Shown here: one piece after another, positions 28,202-37,195 of the stretch | Layout: every line of letters begins with the position of its first letter | Position numbering within the stretch: position 1 is the first letter of the stretch | Assembly: GCF_024055665.1 (NCBI RefSeq) | Contig: NZ_JAMXMC010000009.1 | Location: 124,001 to 188,000 of the forward strand | Direction: 5' to 3' | Length of the DNA stretch: 64,000 nt | From: Ideonella oryzae | GTDB lineage: Bacteria > Pseudomonadota > Gammaproteobacteria > Burkholderiales > Burkholderiaceae_C | The notes under the pieces: generated by a model | Databases searched by the model: none | Seen by the model: the letters and a program-made list of their open reading frames with translations, nothing else | What the model was told of the DNA's origin: nothing | Made by a program: the position numbers and the translations under genes

Positions 28202-28822
28202 ATGCCCTCTTCCCGTCGTGACGCCCTGCTCCTGATGTTGTCCGCCCCGGCGGCAGCCTCCGCCTGGGCCCAGAGCCAGACGCCGGCCAACGCAGGCACG
28301 CCCCTGGAAGTCGAAGGGTTCAAGTTCGATCCCACCTTTGCGCTGGGGGGCAAGCCGCTGCTGCTCAATGGCGCGGCCGTGTCCTTCATTCTCTCGGTGC
28401 GCACCACGGTGGTGGCCCTGTACCTGCAGCGCAAGCACACCACGGTCGAAGGTGCGTTGGCCGAGCCCGGCCCCAAGCGCCTGTGCTTCTACAGCCTGCG
28501 CGACATCTCGGCCAAGGACCTCTCCAACACCTTCATCGACCGGTTGCGCAAGAACGCCACCTCGGACGAGATCGCCGGCAATTTCATCCAGATTGCCCAG
28601 TTCGGCTCGGCCTTCAGCAACCGCAGCAAGCTGATGAAGGGCGATTTCGTGACCCTGGACTACACCCCGGCGACCAACCACACCGACATGACGCTCAACG
28701 GCCAGCACATCGGCGAGACGATGACGGGCGAGCCCTTCTTCCGCATGCTGATGAAGATCTGGATGGGTGCGCGGGTGCGCGAATCCACCCGGGAAGGCCT
28801 GGTCGGCCAGGCGGCCGGCTGA
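28202..28822 (+). CDS. Chalcone-isomerase-like protein, exported
   Basis: A 206-residue protein with a short twin-arginine-like signal (SSRRDALLLMLSAPAAASAWA) and a chalcone-isomerase-fold domain. The family is common in betaproteobacteria, where it is a non-catalytic or fatty-acid-binding fold member, so flavonoid chemistry should not be assumed. The ATG at 28202 puts the arginine pair near residue 5. A start 33 bases upstream is possible but spoils the signal peptide. A hairpin follows the stop codon. Confidence 0.75.
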   Translation: MPSSRRDALLLMLSAPAAASAWAQSQTPANAGTPLEVEGFKFDPTFALGGKPLLLNGAAVSFILSVRTTVVALYLQRKHTTVEGALAEPGPKRLCFYSLRDISAKDLSNTFIDRLRKNATSDEIAGNFIQIAQFGSAFSNRSKLMKGDFVTLDYTPATNHTDMTLNGQHIGETMTGEPFFRMLMKIWMGARVRESTREGLVGQAAG

Positions 28823-28855
28823 CGCACGGCCGCCCGACAGGCGGCGGTGCGTCAG
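28819..28855 (+). other. Strong hairpin after the CHI-like gene
   Basis: CTGACGCAC (28819-28827) pairs with GTGCGTCAG (28847-28855), with an inner GCCGCC/GGCGGC stem. It includes the stop codon and has no T-run, so it may be an RNA-stabilising or Rho-assisted 3' structure. Confidence 0.5.
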
Positions 28856-28974
28856 ATGTCACACCCGCGGCGTCGCCGCAGAAAACAGGGGCGATGGGCG
28901 CGGTTTTCGACGCTCACGGTTGGGTGGGTGCGGACGATGATGCGTCATCGCCCGCCCATTCCGCCGGAGTTCCC

Positions 28975-29802
28975 GTGTCGCTCACCGATCCCTACGTCAA
29001 GAAGGCCGCCTCCCTGCCGGCGATGCCCGAAGTGGCCTGCCAGCTGATGGACACCTTCGGCCGGGAGGATCTCTCCCTGGGCGAGTTGTCCGGCCTGATC
29101 GGCCGCGACCAGGCCCTGGCCGCACGGGTGCTGCGCTACGCCAACTCGGCCCACGCCGCGCCGCGGCGCGAGGTGGACAACCTGCACGATGCCGCCGCCC
29201 TGCTGGGCCTGCGCGCCCTGCGCGAGCTGACCCTGTCGGTCAGCGTGATGGGCGCCTTTCCCCATTTGGAGGGCTTTGATCGCCTGGCCTTCTGGCGCGG
29301 CACGCTGGCCGTGGCCAGCTATGCCCAGGCCATCGCCCCGCGCTTGGGCGTGGACCCGGCGGTGGCCTACCTGGGCGGCCTGATGCTGCGCACCGGCGAG
29401 ATCCTGATGGCCATGGTGGACCCGGCCGGCGCGGCCGAGGTCAGCCGCCACGCGCTGGCCCCCGACAGCCGCATCGATTTCGAGTCGGGCATCCTGGGCT
29501 GCGCCCACCCCGAGATCACTGCCGAACTGGCGCGCCACTGGCGCTTCCCCACCGTGCTGATCACCGCCTTCGGTGCCGCGGTGGACCCGCTGGGCTCGCG
29601 GCCGTTCTCGCGCCTGGGCGCGGTGCTGCGCCTGGCCAGCGTGATCGCCGACCACCAGGACATGGGCGCCGACCCGGCCGAAGGTCTGCGCCAGACCCAG
29701 GAGGCCCTTGTCACCCACCTGGACCTGGATCCGGACGCCCTGGCCGCCGACCTGCCGGACCACCGGCTGGCCATGGCCGGTGCCGACGCGCTGATGCACT
29801 GA
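28975..29802 (+). CDS. HDOD-domain signalling protein
   Basis: A 275-residue protein made of one HDOD domain (ASLPAMPEVACQLM, then RVLRYANSAHAAPRREV near residue 50). HDOD proteins lack the catalytic metal residues of HD phosphohydrolases and act in signalling, often with cyclic di-GMP pathways. GTG at 28975 is preceded by GGAG at five bases, which decides the start; an ATG at 28894 would add 27 non-conserved residues. It stands alone between the CHI-like gene and the two-component system. Confidence 0.8.
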   Translation: MSLTDPYVKKAASLPAMPEVACQLMDTFGREDLSLGELSGLIGRDQALAARVLRYANSAHAAPRREVDNLHDAAALLGLRALRELTLSVSVMGAFPHLEGFDRLAFWRGTLAVASYAQAIAPRLGVDPAVAYLGGLMLRTGEILMAMVDPAGAAEVSRHALAPDSRIDFESGILGCAHPEITAELARHWRFPTVLITAFGAAVDPLGSRPFSRLGAVLRLASVIADHQDMGADPAEGLRQTQEALVTHLDLDPDALAADLPDHRLAMAGADALMH

Positions 29803-29820
29803 GGCCTCGCGGGAAAGGAC

Positions 29821-29835
29821 AGCTTGCCGCAAGCT
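29821..29835. promoter_or_regulatory. Perfect palindrome upstream of the response regulator
   Basis: AGCTTGC-C-GCAAGCT, 42 bases before the ATG of the OmpR-type regulator. It may be an autoregulatory site of that operon. Confidence 0.45.
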
Positions 29836-29877
29836 AACCCCCTGGGCTTGAGCGACGCTCCCGCTATGCTGGCGCCC

Positions 29878-30549
29878 ATGCGAATTCTCCTGGTCGAAGA
29901 CGACGAATGGCTGGCCGAGTCCACCGCCCGGGCCCTGCGCACGCAAGGCTGGGAGGTCGATTGCTCCGCCCGCGGTGAACCGGTGCCCTTGTCCATCGCC
30001 CAGGACCCGTACGACCTGCTGATCCTGGACATCGGCCTGGCGGGCATCGACGGCTTCGAGACCCTGCGCCGGGTGCGGGCCCAGGGCAGCCAGCTGCCGG
30101 TGCTGTTCCTGACCGCACGCGATGCCATTGAAGACCGGGTGCGCGGCCTGGAAGGCGGTGGCGACGACTACCTGGTCAAGCCCTTCTCGCTCAACGAATT
30201 GATCGCCCGCGCCCGGGCCCTGGTGCGGCGCAGCCGCACCCGCCTGGGCAACGGCCTGCAACTGGGCACCCTGCGCATGGACCTGGAGGCCCGCCGCGCC
30301 TACATCGGCGACGCGCCGCTGGCCCTGTCCGCCCGCGAATGGGAGGTGCTGGGCTTTCTGCTGGCGCGTGCCGACAAGGTGGTGGCCAAGGACCAGCTGG
30401 CCCAGGCCAGCGTCGGTTGGGAACAGGGCGTGTCGGACAACGCCATCGAGGTCTGCATTTCGCGCCTGCGGGCCAAGATCGAACCCGCCGGGCTGCGCCT
30501 GCGCACGCTGCGCGGCCTGGGCTACCTGCTGGAAGAGGCGCACCCGTGA
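29878..30549 (+). CDS. OmpR/QseB-type response regulator
   Basis: A 223-residue two-component regulator. The receiver domain starts MRILLVEDDEWLAE; the acceptor Asp is in LLILDIGLAGIDG near residue 51, the conserved Lys in YLVKPFSLNEL near 102. The C-terminal winged-helix domain has ISRLRAKIEPAGLRLRTLRGLGYLL. The start ATG at 29878 opens directly into the receiver. The stop codon overlaps the GTG of the sensor kinase, so the two form one operon. The signal and target genes are unknown; PmrA, QseB and TctD are the nearest types. Confidence 0.92.
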   Translation: MRILLVEDDEWLAESTARALRTQGWEVDCSARGEPVPLSIAQDPYDLLILDIGLAGIDGFETLRRVRAQGSQLPVLFLTARDAIEDRVRGLEGGGDDYLVKPFSLNELIARARALVRRSRTRLGNGLQLGTLRMDLEARRAYIGDAPLALSAREWEVLGFLLARADKVVAKDQLAQASVGWEQGVSDNAIEVCISRLRAKIEPAGLRLRTLRGLGYLLEEAHP

Positions 30550-31964
30550 GGTCGGCGGCCCAGCCGCCGCGCAGCCTCAAATGGCGCCTGGCGCTGTGGT
30601 TGGTGGTGCCTGTGCTGGCCATCACCCCGCTGCTGGGTCTGGGTCTGTACCGCCTGCTGCACGGCACGGCCATGGACTGGCTGGACGAATCGCTGGGGGA
30701 CACCGCCCTGTCGTTGGTGCCCCTGGTCCACAGCCAGGACGGCCAGCTGGCCATGGAGGTCTCCCCGGCCACCGACCAGGCCCTGCGCTTCGACCGCCAG
30801 GACCGCGTGTTCTACCTGGCCCTGGCCCCGAGCCATCAGCCACTGCAGGGCGACGCCTCGCTGCAGGCCCTGGCCCAGGCCGATCCACCGCTGGAAGCCG
30901 GCCACTGGCGCTTCTCGACCCGGACCCTCGAAGGCGAGCCGGTGCGACTGGCCCAGCTGGGTGCCCGCTGCGGCCCGGGCACCGCGGTCTGCCAGGTCTT
31001 CGTGGCCGAGACCCTGCACAAACGCGACGGCCTGCAGCGCCAGCTGCTCATGGCCACGGGGCTGGTCATGCTGATGCTCTGCGCCCTGCTGATGCTGGCC
31101 GGCTGGGGCGTCATCTGGCAGGGCCTGCGCCCCGTCCAGCGCCTGGGCCAGGAGGTGGAGCGCCGCGACCTGGACCGGCTGGACCCGCTGGACGCGACCG
31201 TGCCCAGCGAGCTCAGCCCGCTGATCGCGGCCTTCAACCGCCTGTTCACCCGCCTGAGCCAGGCGGCGGCCACCCAGCGGGAATTCCTGGCCAACGCCGC
31301 CCACCAGCTGCGCACCCCGCTGACGGCCCTGCGCACCGAGATCGACCTGGCCCTGCTGGAACCGCACGATCCCCAGCTCACGCCACTGCTGCAACGCCTG
31401 CAACGGGCGGTGGACCGCAGCGCCCGGCTGGCCCACCAGATGCTGGCCCTGGCCCGCGCCGAGGCCGAAACCCCCCAGTCCCCCCAGCCCCTGGACCTGC
31501 GCGCCGTGGTCACCCAGGTGGCCCAGGACTGGGTGACCCGTCTGCCCGGCGGCCCGTCGGAGCCCGAGCTGGATTTCGAGCTGCAGCCGGCACCGGTGCG
31601 CGGCCAGGCCTTTCTGCTGCGCGAGCTGCTGGAGAACCTGCTGCACAACTGCGCCTGCTATGCGGGCGAGCACCCCCAGGTCACCGTGCGCACCGGCTGC
31701 GAGGGCGCCGTGGCGTGGCTGGAGGTGGAGGACAACGGGCCGGGCATCCCCCCCGCTGAACGGGAGACCGCCCTGCAGCGCTTCCAGCGTGGCACCGGGG
31801 CTCGCGGCACCGGCAGCGGCCTGGGCTTGGCCATCGCCCACGACATCGCCCGCCGCCACGGAGGCCAGCTCACCCTGCTGGATGCGCGCCAGGGCCCAGG
31901 CCTGCGGGTGCGCGTGACCCTGCCCCGGATGGACGGGCTCGCACCACCCCAGACCCTGGGGTAA
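30546..31964 (+). CDS. Two-component sensor histidine kinase
   Basis: A 472-residue inner-membrane kinase. It has two membrane helices (about 15-37 and 165-190) around a periplasmic sensor region, then a HisKA domain with the phospho-acceptor His in AAHQLRTPLTALRTEID near residue 255. ATP-binding boxes are LLENLLHN, VEDNGPGIP and GTGSGLGLAIAHD. Overlap with the regulator gene (GTGA) defines the start and the partner. It resembles the QseC/TctE group. Confidence 0.9.
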   Translation: MRSAAQPPRSLKWRLALWLVVPVLAITPLLGLGLYRLLHGTAMDWLDESLGDTALSLVPLVHSQDGQLAMEVSPATDQALRFDRQDRVFYLALAPSHQPLQGDASLQALAQADPPLEAGHWRFSTRTLEGEPVRLAQLGARCGPGTAVCQVFVAETLHKRDGLQRQLLMATGLVMLMLCALLMLAGWGVIWQGLRPVQRLGQEVERRDLDRLDPLDATVPSELSPLIAAFNRLFTRLSQAAATQREFLANAAHQLRTPLTALRTEIDLALLEPHDPQLTPLLQRLQRAVDRSARLAHQMLALARAEAETPQSPQPLDLRAVVTQVAQDWVTRLPGGPSEPELDFELQPAPVRGQAFLLRELLENLLHNCACYAGEHPQVTVRTGCEGAVAWLEVEDNGPGIPPAERETALQRFQRGTGARGTGSGLGLAIAHDIARRHGGQLTLLDARQGPGLRVRVTLPRMDGLAPPQTLG

Positions 31965-32040
31965 GCCCCCAGCCCTGTGGGTCACTGGGCCGGGCACCGC
32001 GGGAGATACTGGGGCGCCGGCCCGCCCCCCCCGCCCCACC

Positions 32041-33054
32041 GTGAGCGCCATCCTCTCCGTCACCACGCCCTTCTTCGCCCTGATCCTGCTGGGCTGGTGG
32101 GCCGCCCGCCGCCAGCTGCTGCCGGCCCAGGCGGTGCCGGGGCTCAACAGCTTCGTGCTGTACTTTGCCCTGCCGGCCCTGCTGCTGCGCTTTGGCTGGC
32201 GCACCCCGGTGGCCACGCTGTTCGACCCGCTGCTGCTGGGCCTGTACCTGGTGGTGGGCCTGACGGTGGTCGGCCTGAGCGTGGCCTGGGCCCGGGCGCG
32301 CGACGTGCCCGGCGCGGACGCCGCCTTCGGCGCCCTGGTGGCCGCCTTTCCCAACAGCGGCTTCATGGGCGTGCCCCTGCTGGTGGCCCTGCTGGGGCCG
32401 GCCGCCGCCGGCCCGGTGATCTGCACCGTGCTGGCTGACATGATCGTCACCAGCTCGGTCTGCGTGGCCCTGTCCCAGGCCCTGGGCGGCCATGGCGACC
32501 ACGCCGGCGCGGCCGTGCTGCGCTCGCTGCGTGGCGCCCTGTCCAACCCCCTGCCCTGGGCCATCGGCCTGGGCGCCCTGATGGGTGGCTTGAAGCTGCA
32601 GTTGCCCGCGCTAGTGACCGGCATCGTCAACCTGCTGGCCGACGCCGCCAGCCCGGTGGCCCTGTTCACCATCGGCGCGGTGCTGTGGCGGGCCACGCCG
32701 CACACCGGCGCCCATGGCGAAGCCCTGGGGCCGCACCGGCTGGCCCGGGTGGTGGCGCCCTTCCGCCGGGTGCTGCCGGAGGTGCTGCTCAAGCTCGTGC
32801 TGCACCCGGCCGGGGTCTGGGCCGGCGGCCGGGCCCTGCAGGCCGCCGGCCTGCCGCTGGGCGACCCCGCCCTGCTGGCCCTGACCCTGACCGCCGCCCT
32901 GCCCAGCGCCAGCAACGTGGCCCTGCTGACCGAGCGCTACGGCGCCGACACCGCCCGCGTGGCCCGCATCATCCTGGCCAGCACGCTGCTGGCCTTTGCC
33001 AGCTTCAGCGGCCTGGCCCGCTGGCTGGTCACAGCGGCACCGTCCGGGGCGTGA
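32041..33054 (+). CDS. AEC-family (auxin-efflux-carrier-like) transporter
   Basis: A 337-residue membrane protein with about ten hydrophobic helices and the family layout of two five-helix halves separated by a cytoplasmic loop. AFPNSGFMGVPLLVALLG near residue 103 is characteristic. Bacterial members export or import organic acids such as malate; the substrate is unknown. The gene starts with GTG. Its last 26 bases overlap the convergent amidase gene. Confidence 0.85.
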   Translation: MSAILSVTTPFFALILLGWWAARRQLLPAQAVPGLNSFVLYFALPALLLRFGWRTPVATLFDPLLLGLYLVVGLTVVGLSVAWARARDVPGADAAFGALVAAFPNSGFMGVPLLVALLGPAAAGPVICTVLADMIVTSSVCVALSQALGGHGDHAGAAVLRSLRGALSNPLPWAIGLGALMGGLKLQLPALVTGIVNLLADAASPVALFTIGAVLWRATPHTGAHGEALGPHRLARVVAPFRRVLPEVLLKLVLHPAGVWAGGRALQAAGLPLGDPALLALTLTAALPSASNVALLTERYGADTARVARIILASTLLAFASFSGLARWLVTAAPSGA

Positions 33055-34612
33055 AGGCTGGCGCCTGACGGGCCCGGCTCACCTGCTCGAAGTGCAGGCC
33101 CAGGCTGAGCAGCTTCCATTCGCTCCAGGCCGGCCCGACGAAGGACAGGCCCAGCGGCAGGCCGCGCACCAGGCCGGCCGGCACCGTCAGGTGCGGGTAG
33201 CCCGCCACCGCCGGCAGGGTCGAAAAGCTGGACCCATAGTGGTCGCTGGCGATCGGGTCGATCAGCCAGGCCAGGCCGCCGGTGGGCGCCACCAGGGCGT
33301 CCAGCCGGTGGGCCTGGAACACCTTGTCCAGCCCTTCGTCGCGCGACTGGCGGCGGCACAGGGCCAGGGCCTCGCGATAGGCCGACGTGTCCAGCCCGCC
33401 CAGGGCCTGGGCCTTGGTGAAGAGCTCCTGGCCGAACCAGGCCATCTCGCGCTCACGGTGGGCCTCGTTGAAGGCAATCACGTCGGCCAGGTTCTTCACC
33501 GGCGCCTGCGGCGCAAAGGTGGCCAGCCACTGGGCCAGGTCGTGTTTGAGCTCGTAGAGCATCACGTCCAGCTCGGCGTCGTTGAAGGCCGGCGAGGGCT
33601 GCGGCAGGTCCACCGGGTCGATGACCTCGGCCCCCTGGGCCTTGAGCAGGGCGATCATCTTGTCCACCAGCGCGTCGGCCTCGTCGAAGCCGGTGAAGAA
33701 GGACCGGGCCACGCCCAGGCGGGCGCCACGCAGGGCCTGGCGCTGGAACATGCCGTCCCCCGGCCGGGGCGGGGGGACCTGGGCGGTGGCGGCGTCCTGC
33801 GCGTCGGGGCCGGACAGCGCCAGGTAGAGCAGGGCCGCATCGGCCACGCTGCGGGTCATCGGCCCGGCGGTGTCCTGGCTGTGGGCGATGGGGATGATGC
33901 CGTCGCGGCTGATGCGGCCCACCGTGGGCTTGAGCCCCACCAGGCCGCAGATCGAGGCCGGCGAGACGATGGAGCCGTCCGTCTCGGTGCCCACGCCCAG
34001 CGGGGCCAGGCCCGCCGCGATGGCCGCGCCGGTGCCCGCGCTGGAGCCGCTGGTGCTGCGGTCCAGCGCATAGGGGTTGCGGGTGAGGCCACCGCGGCCG
34101 CTCCAGCCGCTGGTGGAACGGGTGGAGCGGATGTTGGCCCACTCGCTGAGGTTGGTCTTGCCCAGGATGACGGCGCCGGCCTCGCGCAGGCGCTTGACCA
34201 GGTGGGCGTCGCGCGCGGCCCGCACACCGTCCAACGCCAGCGAGCCGGCGCTGGTGCTCATGCGGTCGCCGGTGGCGATGTTGTCCTTGAGCAGCACCGG
34301 CAGCCCGTGCAGCGGGCCGTGCAGGGTGTTGCGGGCCCGCTCGGCGTCCAGCGCGCGGGCGATGTCCAGGGCCTCGGGGTTGAGCTCGATGATGCTGTTG
34401 AGGTGCGGGCCCTGGCGGTCGAGGGCCTCGATGCGCTGCAGGCAGTCCTGGACCAGGTCCTCGCTGCGCAGCCGCCCGGCCACCAGCTGGGCCGCCAGGG
34501 TGGTGGCCGGGGCCTGACCCTCCGGCGTCGGCGCAGCGGCCTGAGCGGCGGCGCCGGCCGCGGCCAGACCGAGGGTGGAGGCAGAAGACAGCAGCAGGGT
34601 GCGACGTTGCAT
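33029..34612 (-). CDS. Amidase-signature hydrolase, exported
   Basis: A 527-residue member of the amidase signature family. An N-terminal signal ([20 protein letters not shown]) suggests Tat or Sec export. The Ser-cisSer-Lys triad is visible as Lys in [11 protein letters not shown] near residue 107 and serines in [17 protein letters not shown] near 190, with [13 protein letters not shown] behind. Substrates in this family range from peptide and aryl amides to glutamyl amides; none can be assigned here. It follows the Lrp-type regulator on the same strand after 66 bases. Confidence 0.88.
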   Translation of the reverse strand: MQRRTLLLSSASTLGLAAAGAAAQAAAPTPEGQAPATTLAAQLVAGRLRSEDLVQDCLQRIEALDRQGPHLNSIIELNPEALDIARALDAERARNTLHGPLHGLPVLLKDNIATGDRMSTSAGSLALDGVRAARDAHLVKRLREAGAVILGKTNLSEWANIRSTRSTSGWSGRGGLTRNPYALDRSTSGSSAGTGAAIAAGLAPLGVGTETDGSIVSPASICGLVGLKPTVGRISRDGIIPIAHSQDTAGPMTRSVADAALLYLALSGPDAQDAATAQVPPPRPGDGMFQRQALRGARLGVARSFFTGFDEADALVDKMIALLKAQGAEVIDPVDLPQPSPAFNDAELDVMLYELKHDLAQWLATFAPQAPVKNLADVIAFNEAHREREMAWFGQELFTKAQALGGLDTSAYREALALCRRQSRDEGLDKVFQAHRLDALVAPTGGLAWLIDPIASDHYGSSFSTLPAVAGYPHLTVPAGLVRGLPLGLSFVGPAWSEWKLLSLGLHFEQVSRARQAPAFTPRTVPL

Positions 34613-34678
34613 GGTCGGTTCCGAACGGGGGAGACGGGATACGGGCGTGGCCGTTCTTATACCTGCCCGCCGGCCTCA

Positions 34679-35101
34679 TCACAGCTTGTGGGTGGACAGC
34701 AGCAGGCTGGTTTCCGTGTGGGCGATGCCCTCGATCTGGCGGATGCGGCCCAGCACCCGGTCGAAGGCCTCCAGGCTGTCGGCGCGCAGCTCGGCCACCA
34801 TGTCCCAGCGGCCGTTGGTGGTGTGCAGCGTGGCCACCGCCGGGTCGCCGCGCAGCGCGCGCAGCACCGCGTCGGCCCGGTTGCCCTCCACCGCGATGGT
34901 CATCCAGGCGGCGATGCGCTGGCTGTCGGTCTGGGGCTTCAGGCGCACCGTGTAGCCGGTGATGGTGCCGGCCGCCTCCAGCCGGGCCAGGCGGTTCTGC
35001 ACCGTGCCGCGCGCCACGCCCAGGGCCTTGGCCAGCGCCGCCACCGGCGTGCGGGCGTTGGCCCGCAGCAGCGCGATCAGTTCCCGGTCGATGTCGTCCA
35101 T
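34679..35101 (-). CDS. Lrp/AsnC-family transcriptional regulator
   Basis: A 140-residue regulator with an N-terminal helix-turn-helix (DDIDRELIALLRANARTPVA, then LGVARGTVQNRLARLEAAG) and a C-terminal ligand-binding RAM domain. It starts at MDDIDREL. The gene is divergent from an ornithine-cyclodeaminase-like gene, and a 38-bp dyad lies between them. Lrp-type proteins usually control the adjacent amino-acid gene in response to that amino acid, so a role in controlling the neighbour is likely. Confidence 0.92.
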   Translation of the reverse strand: MDDIDRELIALLRANARTPVAALAKALGVARGTVQNRLARLEAAGTITGYTVRLKPQTDSQRIAAWMTIAVEGNRADAVLRALRGDPAVATLHTTNGRWDMVAELRADSLEAFDRVLGRIRQIEGIAHTETSLLLSTHKL

Positions 35102-35116
35102 GGTGGCCCCCGCCGA

Positions 35117-35154
35117 TTGAACACATCGCCAATCTAGCCTGGCAATGTGTTCAA
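35117..35154. promoter_or_regulatory. 38-bp dyad, probable Lrp-type operator
   Basis: Perfect 10-bp arms TTGAACACAT (35117-35126) and ATGTGTTCAA (35145-35154). Inner pairs GCCA/TGGC (35128-35131, 35140-35143) and CTAG (35134-35137) share exactly the same centre, so 16 of 19 base pairs match. It lies 15 bases upstream of the regulator start and 79 bases upstream of the cyclodeaminase-like gene. Confidence 0.8.
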
Positions 35155-35233
35155 AACCATGAGGCAATCCGCCAGTGTGCTGGCTTCACTCTGGCGCCGG
35201 CCCTCCGCAGAATCGACGACAGGAGACAAACAC

Positions 35234-36307
35234 ATGGTGAACTACATCGGCGTATCGGACATCCAGCAACTGGTCCGCGAGATCGGCGCTGCCGACTTCC
35301 TGGCCCGGCTGGCCGACACCATCGAGGACGACTACCGGCGCTGGGACCAGTTCGAGAAGTCGGCCCGCGTGGCCAGCCACTCGGCCCAGGGCGTGATCGA
35401 GCTGATGCCCGCCAGCGACGGCGCGCTGTACGGCTTCAAGTACGTCAACGGCCACCCCAAGAACACGGCCGCCGGCCTGCTGACGGTGACCGCCTTCGGC
35501 GTGCTGGCCGAGGTGTCCACCGGCTACCCGCTGCTGCTGTCGGAGCTGACGGTGACCACCGCGCTGCGCACCGCGGCCATGTCGGCCCTGGCCGCCCGCC
35601 ACCTGGCGCGGCCGGACAGCCGGGTGATGGCCCTGATCGGCAACGGCGCGCAGAGCGAATTCCAGGCCCTGGCCTTCCACCACCTGACCGGCGTGCGCGT
35701 GCTGCGCCTTTATGACACCGACCCGCGCGCCACCGCCAAGCTGGTGCAGAACCTGCGCGCCTTGCCCGGCCTGGCCGACCTGCAGCTGCAGGTCTGCGGC
35801 AGCACGGCGGAGGCGGTGCAGGATGCCGACATCGTGACCACGGTGACGGCCGACAAGCGCCAGGCCGTGGTGCTGACGCCAGAGATGATCCGCCCGGGCA
35901 TGCACCTGAACGCGGTGGGCGGCGACTGCCCGGGCAAGACCGAGCTGGCGCGCGACATCCTGCTGCGGCCGGACCTGAAGATCGTCGTCGAGTACGAGCC
36001 GCAGACCCGGCTGGAGGGCGAGATCCAGCAGTTGCCGGCCGACCATCCGGTGACCGCCTTCGCCGACGTGGTGCGCCACCGCGCCACCGGCCGCGAGCGG
36101 CCCGACCAGGTCACGCTGTTCGACTCGGTGGGCTTTGCGCTGGAGGACTTCTCCGCCCTGCGCCTGCTGCACGCGCTGCTGCAGGCCCAGCGCAACGGCG
36201 TGCGCCAGATCGACCTGGTGCCGACGCTGGACGACCCCAAGGACCTGTTCGGCGGCACGCTGGGCCGCACCGCGGCGGGCCCGACGCGGCTGCGCCGGGT
36301 GGCCTGA
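35234..36307 (+). CDS. Ornithine cyclodeaminase / mu-crystallin family protein
   Basis: A 357-residue protein. Ornithine cyclodeaminases convert L-ornithine to proline and ammonia with NAD+; relatives act on other amino or imino acids. The Rossmann motif ALIGNGAQSEFQALAFHHL is near residue 133, and substrate-binding residues lie in the LLLSELTVTTALRTAA region. AGGAG at eight bases precedes the ATG at 35234. Divergent Lrp-type regulator and palindrome suggest control by an amino acid. Confidence 0.9.
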   Translation: MVNYIGVSDIQQLVREIGAADFLARLADTIEDDYRRWDQFEKSARVASHSAQGVIELMPASDGALYGFKYVNGHPKNTAAGLLTVTAFGVLAEVSTGYPLLLSELTVTTALRTAAMSALAARHLARPDSRVMALIGNGAQSEFQALAFHHLTGVRVLRLYDTDPRATAKLVQNLRALPGLADLQLQVCGSTAEAVQDADIVTTVTADKRQAVVLTPEMIRPGMHLNAVGGDCPGKTELARDILLRPDLKIVVEYEPQTRLEGEIQQLPADHPVTAFADVVRHRATGRERPDQVTLFDSVGFALEDFSALRLLHALLQAQRNGVRQIDLVPTLDDPKDLFGGTLGRTAAGPTRLRRVA

Positions 36308-36341
36308 GCGCCAACGCCGACGCCGACGCCGGCGCCGGGGC

Positions 36342-37148
36342 TCAGCAATCCAGCGTGCGGTGGCGCAAGGCCGGCAGCTGGGTGCGCACCGCGTCGCGCC
36401 GGGTGGCCGAGAGCTCGCCCGGCACCACCCCTTCGCCCTCGGCCTGCATGGCCATCACCTCGCCCCAGGGGTCGATGACCATGCTGTGGCCCCAGGTGCG
36501 GCGGCCGTTCTCGTGCAGCCCGCCCTGGCCGATGGCCAGCACATGACACTGGTTCTCCACCGCGCGGGCGCGCAGCAGCAGCTCCCAGTGGGCCTGGCCG
36601 GTGGTGTAGGTGAAGGCCGCGGGCACCACCAGCAGGTCGCAGGGCGGCGCCATCAGCGCCCGGTACAGCTCCGGAAAACGCAGGTCGTAGCAGACCGACA
36701 GGCCCACCCGATGGCCCTCGGCCTCGAAGGCCACCGGCGTGTCGCCGGCCTCCAGCACCCGCGCCTCGTCATAGGCCTCGCGGCCGTTGTCGAAGGAGAA
36801 CAGGTGGATCTTGTCGTAGCGGGCCACGCGGACGCCGTCCGGCCCCCAGACGCAGCAGGCGTTGCGCACCCGCCCCGGGGTGGCCGCGCGGATGGGCAGG
36901 GTGCCGCCGATCAGCCACAGGCCGTGCCGGCGTGCCAGGGCGGACAGGGCGTCCTGGATCGGCCCCTGGCCATCGGCCTCGGCGATCGCGAGCTTGTCCT
37001 CGTCACGCCGGCCCATCAGGCAGAAATACTCGGGCAGGGCCACCAGACGGGCGCCGGCATGGGCAGCCTCGCCCACCAGGCGGGCGGCGGTGGCCAGGTT
37101 GCGCTCCACGTCGGGCGTGGAGACCATTTGCAGGGCAGCGATCTTCAT
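36342..37148 (-). CDS. Nitrilase-superfamily carbon-nitrogen hydrolase (Nit1-like)
   Basis: A 268-residue cytoplasmic amidase. The catalytic Glu-Lys-Cys triad is seen in LVALPEYFCLMG (Glu), YDKIHLFSFDN (Lys) and LSVCYDLRFPELYRAL (Cys). This pattern fits the Nit1/omega-amidase branch, which hydrolyses deaminated glutathione or alpha-keto acid amides. It follows yhdP on the same strand after 47 bases, an arrangement usual in Burkholderiales. Confidence 0.9.
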   Translation of the reverse strand: MKIAALQMVSTPDVERNLATAARLVGEAAHAGARLVALPEYFCLMGRRDEDKLAIAEADGQGPIQDALSALARRHGLWLIGGTLPIRAATPGRVRNACCVWGPDGVRVARYDKIHLFSFDNGREAYDEARVLEAGDTPVAFEAEGHRVGLSVCYDLRFPELYRALMAPPCDLLVVPAAFTYTTGQAHWELLLRARAVENQCHVLAIGQGGLHENGRRTWGHSMVIDPWGEVMAMQAEGEGVVPGELSATRRDAVRTQLPALRHRTLDC

Positions 37149-37195
37149 GCGCAGAGCATAGCCGGCGGGCGGCGCCCGCGCATCCGCCGGGTGCG

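Noticed and set aside
28202-28822. Flavonoid-related function of the chalcone-isomerase-like gene
   Set aside because: Bacterial members of this fold are generally not chalcone isomerases, and no phenylpropanoid genes are present.
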